Shown: positions 16,318 to 23,800 of the stretch, in pieces
Layout of the letters: each line of letters starts with the position of its first letter
How positions within the stretch are numbered: position 1 is the stretch's first letter
Assembly: GCA_023406895.1 (NCBI GenBank)
Contig: JAEXTV010000004.1
Coordinates: 93,101 to 157,100 of the forward strand
Length of the DNA: 64,000 bases
From: Bacillota bacterium
GTDB taxonomy: Bacteria; Bacillota; Clostridia; Christensenellales; SZUA-584
Direction: 5' to 3'
Translations under genes and position numbers: made by a program
Notes under the pieces: model-generated
Databases searched by the model: none
Told to the model about the DNA's origin: nothing
Seen by the model: the letters and a program-made list of their open reading frames with translations, nothing else

Positions 16318-17241
16318 TTATAAGTGATAATGACCTGCAGCTTCCGGTTGATATAATAGCTTTCTGATTTTGATATGAGTCATGCCATCCGGGGTATCCC
16401 ATTGTATACTATCTTCTTCACGATACCCGAGAATAGCGGTGCCAATCGGAGACAGAATAGACAACTGTCCCTTTGCCCAGTCTGAAGCTTGTGGGTACAC
16501 CAAAGAAACCTCTGTTTCTTCGTCGTTAAGGCTTAATAATGCCCTTGAATTCATTGTCACGACATTATTCGGGAGTTGCTGCGGCCGGACGACCGTTGCT
16601 CTGATAATCTCATGCTCCAGATCTTTAATCGTCCGTTCATCAGCACCGTTTTTTAGCTCGTCATCGATGAGCTTAATAAGCCTGTCCCTGTCTAGCTCTG
16701 TGATGTAAATCAAACCGGGGGCCGCAGCGCGCTTCTTAATGCTATCTAAGTATTCCTTCATCGTTATTGAAAAGCTTTGTATTGCAGAAGACTCATGTTT
16801 ACACTTAAATCCTGCATGAATAAACGCCCTCATTGACCGCGTGTTCTCTTTATGTATTTTGGCGACAACACGTTTTGATCTTAATTCAAAAAATGCAACT
16901 TTAAGACTTTCTTGAATGGTATGACTGCCTAATCCTTTGCCCCAGTTGCTGCGATCCCCTATAACGATGACAATTTCCGTTTCCATGTCTTTCACAACAA
17001 GGCGAACAAAGCCAACCGGCATGTTATTTTTATTATAAGCGATATAAAATCTGCCGTTTTGGTTAAAAAGATGCGTTAAAATAGGCATGTTGATCCTGTC
17101 TACCACCTGCTCTATGTTGGAAGAGACATCGCATGTATCACTTAAGTATCTTGTGACTTCATCATCTTGTAACCAAGACATTAAAGTATAGGCATTGTCC
17201 CTTGTTACTTCAGAGCATAAAAAAATAAAAGGATCTTTCAT
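16318..17241 (-). CDS. GNAT acetyltransferase fused to Rnk/GreA-like domain
   Basis: A 307-residue fusion. Residues 1-165 are a RimJ/RimL-type GNAT N-acetyltransferase (ending in VIVIGDRSNWGKGLGSHTIQ with the acetyl-CoA loop, then KIHKENTRSMRAFIHAGFKC). Residues 180-307 match Rnk: the helical arm ITELDRDRLIKLIDDELKNG, then VVTMNSRALLSL, EVSLVYPQASDWAKGQLSIL, SPIGTAILGY and the end LLYQPEAAG. Rnk proteins use a GreA/GreB-like C-terminal fold and can bind RNA polymerase. ATG at 17241 has GGAAG 7 nt upstream. A joint function, such as acetylating a transcription component, is speculation. Confidence 0.82.
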   Translation of the reverse strand: MKDPFIFLCSEVTRDNAYTLMSWLQDDEVTRYLSDTCDVSSNIEQVVDRINMPILTHLFNQNGRFYIAYNKNNMPVGFVRLVVKDMETEIVIVIGDRSNWGKGLGSHTIQESLKVAFFELRSKRVVAKIHKENTRSMRAFIHAGFKCKHESSAIQSFSITMKEYLDSIKKRAAAPGLIYITELDRDRLIKLIDDELKNGADERTIKDLEHEIIRATVVRPQQLPNNVVTMNSRALLSLNDEETEVSLVYPQASDWAKGQLSILSPIGTAILGYREEDSIQWDTPDGMTHIKIRKLLYQPEAAGHYHL

Positions 17242-17346
17242 TTTACTACTTCCTTTCGTAAGAACAAAAGCCTTCCATAGAAACCTATGACGGTTCTTTT
17301 TAATATATAAATTATAATATAAATCGATATGGTAGTCAAATTCCAT

Positions 17347-17775
17347 TAATGGTCAATCATGGCATTAAAGTGTACGGGCGTCAAACACAGGGTGCATTCT
17401 GCACGGTTTCCTGTTATTGTGACAATCAAAGCGTGAATAATCACCAATCAAATCGACCAGTTTAACCGGGATATGCACCAGTTAGAATCAGTATGGCGCT
17501 GGCAAAAACGTCCTGTAAAGTCTGTCAATTTCATGGTTTATCCACAACTGGTCACGCAGTTATCTGCGGCGTGAACAATGCATATGAGAATCTTTTTTTG
17601 TCATTCGTTCCGCTCAATCGGAAGCTTTTATTATTCGCACCAGTATAGCTGATGGGTTTTACGCTAATGTCCCCTAAAAACAGAGAACGACATTGCGGAT
17701 CATTCCCTGCTTTATATCAGCGTGGTTGAAATAGCCGTTGCACAATCCTCTTTGTTTTGGCATATATATACTTTT
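17347..17775. other. Gene-free intergenic stretch
   Basis: About 430 bases with stops in all frames and no open frame with a ribosome binding site. No repeat, RNA or clear terminator was seen. Confidence 0.5.
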
Positions 17776-18477
17776 CTAAGTTCTACTACTCAGCCGCTTG
17801 TAAAACAGCCCCATCCAGATGACGCATACTGAAACAGCCGCGGGAAACTGCCAGAATGCCCCTTGCATCAGTGCACCGAGCCAGTACGCAGGAAACACGC
17901 CCGCAATCAGCCCCCACGGTGAGTTCGTGATCACAGGCACGAGCATGGGGAGCATGGTGAGCCCGAGCATCTTGGACACCGCAAGCCCTTCCACCTTGTT
18001 GCCCGCAAAGCTTAACAGCATCAACGTATTCACCGCACCGAACAGCCCGCCCGCCACCGCGACGCACAGCACACGCAGCATATCCGGCTTTGACAACGAG
18101 AACAGCAGCATCAGCACAGGCGCAATCAAAATACTCCAGAGCACGGGCAGCGCAAGTCTTGAGGCGATATAACCTGCGCCCCCGAGCGGCGTGACGGTGT
18201 AATACTCGCCCACGCCCTCATCACGCTCATTGAGCATCAAAAAACCGCAGAGCATGCCCGCCATGGCCGGCGTCAGCGTCAGCAACAGCATATCGGCCAG
18301 CGGATACCACGGCGCGAGGTCAAACGCAAACGCATTCTTAAGCACCGGCTGCAGCAATGGCAGTCCAAAACGAAAAGCCGCACCCGCAAGAAACGGGGCC
18401 AGTGTAAGCAAGATAAGCATCGGATCCCGCCGGATCAATGTGAAAGTGCCGAAAAACGTCTTAATCGTGTTTGTCAT
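17776..18477 (-). CDS. ABC transporter permease
   Basis: A 233-residue integral membrane protein with about six hydrophobic segments (for example MLILLTLAPFLAGAAFRFG and LLLTLTPAMAGMLCGFLML) and the LNERDEGVGEYYTVTPL loop typical of ABC-2 exporter permeases. The start overlaps the previous permease gene's stop as ATGA, so the two subunits are translationally coupled and probably form one channel with the ATPase at 19172-20023. The substrate is unknown; a TetR regulator at the head of the operon suggests a toxic compound or drug. Confidence 0.85.
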   Translation of the reverse strand: MTNTIKTFFGTFTLIRRDPMLILLTLAPFLAGAAFRFGLPLLQPVLKNAFAFDLAPWYPLADMLLLTLTPAMAGMLCGFLMLNERDEGVGEYYTVTPLGGAGYIASRLALPVLWSILIAPVLMLLFSLSKPDMLRVLCVAVAGGLFGAVNTLMLLSFAGNKVEGLAVSKMLGLTMLPMLVPVITNSPWGLIAGVFPAYWLGALMQGAFWQFPAAVSVCVIWMGLFYKRLSSRT

Positions 18478-19175
18478 GCCGCACCGCCTCCCAATCTGCA
18501 TAGCGCAGAATTCAGCCGTTTGAGCGCCATCCAGAACGCCAGAGCGGCCCAGGCGATCAACAGGGCAAAGGGAATCGCGGCTGCCTGATAGCCCCCCGCT
18601 GCGGCCTGCATAAGGCGAAGCACCACGCTGCCCGGAAACACCTCAAGCGGCCAGAATGCAATGCCGAACATCAGCAGCAGCGGCGGCAGCAGCAGCGCTG
18701 CTTCCCACAAGCCGTCTACAGACAAAAACGCGTTCATGCTTTTGAGGTTGACGGACACCGCCAGCCCGATCAACGTGAAGCACATGCTGCCCACAAGCAC
18801 GGAAGGCACGAGTATGGCATAATTGATGCCCGCAACACCGCTGCCCATCGACACGATCACGCTGACAGCTGTGGATATGAGCCCAAGAGACAGTGCTTTG
18901 GACAGTATATATTCCGCCGGGCGCAGCGGTGAAGAAAACAGCGCATCGAGTATACCCTCGCCGCGTTCAAGCTGCATGAGCCCGCCGATAAAGAGCAAAC
19001 CAAGCAATGCTGGGTCGGCCAGCAGCGTTGCCACGAGCGCCGTCTGCCGCCAGTCTTCCGGGAGCAGACGCAGTACGACGATAAAGCATACTGTCAAAAA
19101 GCCATAGATGAAATAAAATCCATACCGCCATTGGTAGCGCACATCCGATAAAAAAGCATGGGGCAGCCTTTTCAT
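18474..19175 (-). CDS. ABC transporter permease, partner subunit
   Basis: A 233-residue membrane protein with about six hydrophobic segments (FYFIYGFLTVCFIVVLRLL, LLGLLFIGGLMQ and others). The loop QLERGEGILDALFSSPLRPA parallels the ERDEGVGEYYTVTPL loop of the next gene, as usual for paired ABC-2 permeases. It overlaps the genes on both sides by 4 nt (ATGA), so it is made together with its ATPase and partner permease. Confidence 0.85.
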   Translation of the reverse strand: MKRLPHAFLSDVRYQWRYGFYFIYGFLTVCFIVVLRLLPEDWRQTALVATLLADPALLGLLFIGGLMQLERGEGILDALFSSPLRPAEYILSKALSLGLISTAVSVIVSMGSGVAGINYAILVPSVLVGSMCFTLIGLAVSVNLKSMNAFLSVDGLWEAALLLPPLLLMFGIAFWPLEVFPGSVVLRLMQAAAGGYQAAAIPFALLIAWAALAFWMALKRLNSALCRLGGGAA

Positions 19176-20023
19176 GTCAGGCTCCTCCCTGTCACGTCAA
19201 TGAACAGGTCTTCGAGGGATGTCTCAAGCGTATGCAGCGTTTCAATTTTGTCTTGCTGAAGCAGCGCCATGAACCGGTCGTCGTCCTTGAGGCTTTTGAG
19301 CGGCATCTCGGCTTCACGGCGCTGGCCGTCCTGCCAGGTGTAGCGTACGCGGCGGTCTCCCGCGCGCAGGCGCAGATTCATTGGCGTATCTAAGAGCTTG
19401 ATTGATCCGTCCACGATAAACGCAACCCGGTCGCACAGCTCTTCGGCGAGGTGCATATCGTGCGTGGTCAGTATCACGGTTCGGCCTTGCTGCTTTTGTT
19501 CAGTCACCATCTCTTTGATTGTGCGCGAACGCGCGGGGTCGAGCCCAGCCGTCGGTTCGTCAAGGAACAAAACATCCGGCCTGTGCATGATGGCGCGAAT
19601 GAAATTGAGCCGCATCTTCATTCCTTTTGAATACCCGGAAACGCGCGTATCTCTGTCCCCCGCAAGCTCAAGGCGTTCTAAAAGCGTATCTGCGTTCTCG
19701 CAATCCGCCTGATACAGCGATGCGAAGAACCGCAGGTTTTCCATGGCCGTGAATTTGCCGTACAAATTCGGCACTTCCATCGCCACACCGATGTGTTCGT
19801 AGTAATCGCGCTTTTTTTGACGGACTTCTCCGCCAAGCACCTTCACGCTGCCCGCATACCCTTTCAGTATGCCTGTCAATATCTTCTGTGCGGTACTCTT
19901 GCCCGCTCCCGAAGGGCCTAAAAACCCGAGAATCTCTCCCCTTTCCGCAGAAAATCTCATGCTTTTGAGCGTTTCCTGCGGCGCGTTCGGATATGTAAAG
20001 TGAAGATTATCGACGCTGATCAT
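19172..20023 (-). CDS. ABC transporter ATP-binding protein
   Basis: The 283-residue nucleotide-binding subunit of the exporter. Walker A is GPSGAGKST (about 36-44), the signature region is VSGYSKGMKMRLNF, Walker B with its glutamate is VLFLDEPTAGLDP, and the switch histidine is in ILTTHDMHLAEE. The C-terminal 65 residues are the extension common in drug-export ATPases. It overlaps the TetR gene upstream and the permease gene downstream by 4 nt each. Confidence 0.94.
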   Translation of the reverse strand: MISVDNLHFTYPNAPQETLKSMRFSAERGEILGFLGPSGAGKSTAQKILTGILKGYAGSVKVLGGEVRQKKRDYYEHIGVAMEVPNLYGKFTAMENLRFFASLYQADCENADTLLERLELAGDRDTRVSGYSKGMKMRLNFIRAIMHRPDVLFLDEPTAGLDPARSRTIKEMVTEQKQQGRTVILTTHDMHLAEELCDRVAFIVDGSIKLLDTPMNLRLRAGDRRVRYTWQDGQRREAEMPLKSLKDDDRFMALLQQDKIETLHTLETSLEDLFIDVTGRSLT

Positions 20024-20613
20024 GGCTGTTCCTCCGAGAATATTTTATCTGCAACGGCTTTGAGCATAAACAAAAAAGCATCATCCGCGAGCGGGCCCAC
20101 TTCATTTCGGTGAAGCGTACTCATGAAAAGCATGCGCATGATCGCGGATACCAGTTCAGAGTTTATGTTCATTCCGGCAATTACCTCAGTCATACGTTTT
20201 GTCGATGCATCATCGAGCGCAATATGAGCCGCTATACGCTCCTGCGGTACGCGCCTCAGCAGCACCTCGTATTCGTCATTCATCAGTGAGAACATCCATG
20301 TGTTGGTTGAAAAATGACGGTACATCTCCAATACAACAGCGACGAAGCCTTCTTTCTTATCTTCATACTTTTGCATGTTCGTGATGATGGCTTTGTGGAT
20401 CTTTGCCTGCTCTTCTTCAAGCGCATCAAGAAACAGGAGTTCTTTGCTCTCATAGAAAATGTAAAACGCGCCTTTTGATATACCGGCGGCTTTCGCGAGC
20501 TCTTCAACCGTTGTCTTTTTTATGCCTGTTGATGCGAGAAACTTCATTGCGGCTTCGATGAGTTTACTGCGTACTATTTTCTTTTCGTCTTCGGTAAATG
20601 CTTTAGGAGACAT
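20020..20613 (-). CDS. TetR/AcrR-family regulator of the ABC exporter
   Basis: A 197-residue TetR-family repressor. The N-terminal helix-turn-helix is seen in SKLIEAAMKFLASTGIKKTT and VEELAKAAGISKGAFYIFYE (about 15-55), followed by an all-helical ligand domain. ATG at 20613 is chosen because AGGAG lies 9 nt upstream; the ATG ten codons earlier has no ribosome binding site. As first gene of the operon, with overlaps throughout, it very likely controls its own promoter and the exporter genes in response to an exported compound. Confidence 0.9.
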   Translation of the reverse strand: MSPKAFTEDEKKIVRSKLIEAAMKFLASTGIKKTTVEELAKAAGISKGAFYIFYESKELLFLDALEEEQAKIHKAIITNMQKYEDKKEGFVAVVLEMYRHFSTNTWMFSLMNDEYEVLLRRVPQERIAAHIALDDASTKRMTEVIAGMNINSELVSAIMRMLFMSTLHRNEVGPLADDAFLFMLKAVADKIFSEEQP

Positions 20614-20657
20614 GGCTTTACGCTCCTGTGACTGTTTTTTCATTTTTGGTCATATGT

Positions 20658-20686
20658 ATTTTATAATAAACTGTATTTTTTGTCAA
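20658..20686 (-). promoter_or_regulatory. Promoter of the TetR-ABC operon
   Basis: Minus-strand TTGACA (20681-20686), 17-nt spacer and TAAAAT (20658-20663). Two direct copies of TGTATTTT (plus strand, 20655-20662 and 20672-20679), 17 nt apart, overlap it and could be repressor contacts. Confidence 0.75.
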
Positions 20687-20730
20687 TGGAGTATATTAAA
20701 AACTCAATATGATTAAGTCTAAAGCACATG

Positions 20731-20760
20731 AAAAAAGCCCAAGGCATAGGCCTTGAGCTT
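20731..20760 (-). terminator. tRNA-Asn terminator displaced by the prophage
   Basis: Minus-strand AAGCTCAAGG and CCTTGGGCTT form a 10-bp stem followed by six T. It closely matches the terminator of the other tRNA-Asn gene at 63770-63800, and the 3' end of a tRNA-Asn (core sequence) begins 2 nt away. It is best read as the original terminator of the tRNA-Asn now 42.7 kb away at 63458-63532. Confidence 0.85.
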
Positions 20761-20762
20761 GG

Positions 20763-20775
20763 TGGCTCCCCAGGT
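20763..20775. other. Left attachment junction (host tRNA end / phage)
   Basis: TGGCTCCCCAGGT, identical to 63458-63470. To its left is host DNA (displaced tRNA terminator), to its right phage DNA. Confidence 0.9.
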
Positions 20776-20824
20776 GCGATGCACTCCGTGTTTAAATTTT
20801 TTGCCCAAAGAAAAAGCGACCGCG

Positions 20825-23800
20825 TTATTTTAAAACCTCCAGCGCCGACTTCTGCAATCCCGCAATCGTGGCCTTGAGATCACGCACGATTGCCAGCTTT
20901 TCATCGTTCGATTTATCGCTGTTCTGCGCCTGTCTTATCAGCTTACTCAGTTCTGAAATATCATCAGAATACTTCTGAATTATCTTGTTATCAGCCTTGG
21001 CCTTAGAAGCTTTTGCAGCATCTTCTGATTTCATATCCCATGTGATGTTGTCAACCTTGTCGTAAAATTTGGTTGACAATTTGTTCGATGCGTTCACGTC
21101 CAGCGTAAAGGCCGATACCAACGGAGCCAGCACGCCGCCCGATTCTGCTTTCGGCGAAGTCATGGGCAACACCACATCACCGATAACGCCCGTGTACGCA
21201 TCAAGCAGATAATTGATTTTCTTCGGGCTGAAATTTGTAAGCTCACCAAGCGCTTTGCTGAACGCATCGGTGCTTTCGTCGTACCGCTGACCGGGCGCAT
21301 AGTTTTCAGCCAGGTAATCGCTTTCAATGTCCGAGCCGTACCACGTTTTATTATTTGCAATCGCATTGAACGGCGCGAGTATGTTTGACTCGAACGGACT
21401 TATCGGCGCGATCTGCTCCTTGGCAAGTTCAATGAACCCGGCGAAATCATCTTCGCCGTACTCTCCTGTCACGCGGTTTGTGATACCGCTTATCAGAGAC
21501 AACACTCGGCCTTTTGGAACCTTCGCCCAAACACCGCCCCCCATCTTGAACAGATAATTCTTGTCCTTGTCGCGGTTATTGATGTTTTTGTACTCGTCGT
21601 CGTCAGAGTAAAGCAGATTGTTTATGAGCGACGGCAGTATGCCGAGCGCGACCGCACGAACCACAAGCACCGACCATTCCGCGACGCCTTTATTTTCGGT
21701 AAAGCGGCGAATGAACTTGCTTGCGCCCTGCACGGACGGATTGAAGAACGGCACGAATGTTCTGTTGATCACGCGGCCCCATGACCCGCTGCGCCCGAAA
21801 TTGACCGTCACTTCGGCAGCGTTATACATAGCCTGCGTGATGTTCTCGTATGACGTACCGCCTTTTTTGACCGTCGCCATAAATTCAGCCAAGCGCGGGG
21901 CCTGCTCAATTGCCATATTGACGGTTTCAACCACGCCCAGCGTGTACCGTCTAACCGCCGAGTCCTTTTCGAGTTTCAGCCCTTTGTCGTAATCGAAGAA
22001 ACTGGAACCGAGACCGCCCGCAGCTTGGTACATGCGCCAGTACTCGCCGTTGGTTGCAATCTCTTTGTATGCCTGCGGAAAGTTAGCCATAAAACCGGGC
22101 ATGTCTTTCGTGTTCAGCCCCGCGTCCTGCAAATCGCGCAAAAAGTTCCGCGCCGAGAATATCGGATTGTACCCGGTGACGAGCTTCTTAAATGTCGAGT
22201 TGATGCCCTGTGCGGCTCTCATAATCAAGTTAGCTTCTTCCGACGTGACGGACAAATCCTTAAACGCTTCGTACATGCTTGGAGATACATTGAGCGTTGC
22301 CACCTCTCCACCGCGATAAATCCGCACGGTGTTCTTTGCCGATTCGCTCGTATGCCCTTCTTCCGTATCAATATCGTACCTGTCGCCGTCTACTGCCACG
22401 CTGCCGACAAACTCGCCTGTCTTGTCTTGATTCGCAAGCACTTGTTCGAGCAGCCTGTTCCCGAGCACATTCGCCTTTGCCATTTCAACGACTTGCATCG
22501 TCATACGCGCCATGGATTCGTCAATCGGCATCAAATCAAGATTGCTGCCCTTTGCTTCTTTGAGCGTATTAGCCACAGACAAGGAACCGCCAACCGCCGT
22601 TGCGCCCGACGTTTTTGGCATCATGCGGTATGTCGGAACGTAATGCGGGTACATGGCTCTCATTTCGTCCGCCTGCTCCTGCGTGATGCGCTTGCTGTCA
22701 ACGCGCCATTGCAGGAGATTGTCATTGTATTTGTAAACGTCCTGTGCCATCGTCGCAAACTCTGGATTCTCCTGTTCGAGTTTCGCGGCCGTCTCTATGC
22801 TCATGTCGGCCGACACGGATTCACCGAACACAGGCTTGCCCTGTGCCATGCGGTCGATATTGTGCATGTGATATAGGTACGAAAAGAACCGGTTCGTGTA
22901 TTCATCGCCCTGCGCTCTCGCGTATGCGAAAACGTCGATCAGGCTTTTACCGACCACATTATAATTCATGTCGATCTGCTGACCGCCGATCATGTACTGT
23001 GCCGCGTGTTTAGCTTGCTTCGCGTTATTGTAAAGCGGGTACATCAAGTTATCCCCGAGCTTCTTTGCGATGCTGCCGATTGCCGCGCCAGAGTCAACAA
23101 ACTTACGTTTTGCAAAATCATACGTTGCTTTGATCTGCTCGCCCAGCGTCGGCTTGTTCCGCTCAACGCTCGTCAGCACTTCCGCGATCTTGCCGTCGTC
23201 TGCCTTGGTCTGCGCGGTCTGTGCCAGTTCAGAAATCGAGTTTGCAGAGCCGATAATCGCGTCAACGCTCCCGTTCATCGCTACGGCGCGATCTGGCATA
23301 GTTGCAACATCGTTTTCCGCTTGCGTATCGCGCAAGCCTTGCGTTTGTACTTCCGTGGGCGTAAGCGCCGTAGATTGGATCACAGGGCTTTGTGCGGGTG
23401 TTCCGTCAAACGCGGCAATAAACTGCTGTTGGGCAATATAACCGTCTCGCTTTGATCTCGCATCAGTAAGTTTGTTGTATTGCTTCAAAACATCATTGCG
23501 GTAATCCTCAAGCTCTGCACGAATAGCCGCGTCCATGCGCTGCCCGTCTTTTACGCTTCTGCGGAAAGCGTGTTTTAATTCCGCTTTTGAGAGTTCGATG
23601 AATCTGAACCATTTCGCTTCTGACAGGGTATACTTTTCCTCTGCCTTGCTTATATCTGACCCGATTTCTTCGACTGTCGTATTGGCATCAAATTTCACGT
23701 TCACATACGGATTTGTTTGAGCCAGCGTTTTGATGCTTCTGAGCGTTTCGATCTGCGCGTCTGTGAGCACGGCCTTGTTTTGCTGAATCAGCCGCGAGAC

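Noticed and set aside
17347..17775. Remnant transposase or gene
   Set aside because: All frames are short and no transposase motif or inverted repeat was found.
20763..20775. Partial tRNA gene at the left junction
   Set aside because: Only the last 13 bases of tRNA-Asn are present; this is the attachment core, not a gene.
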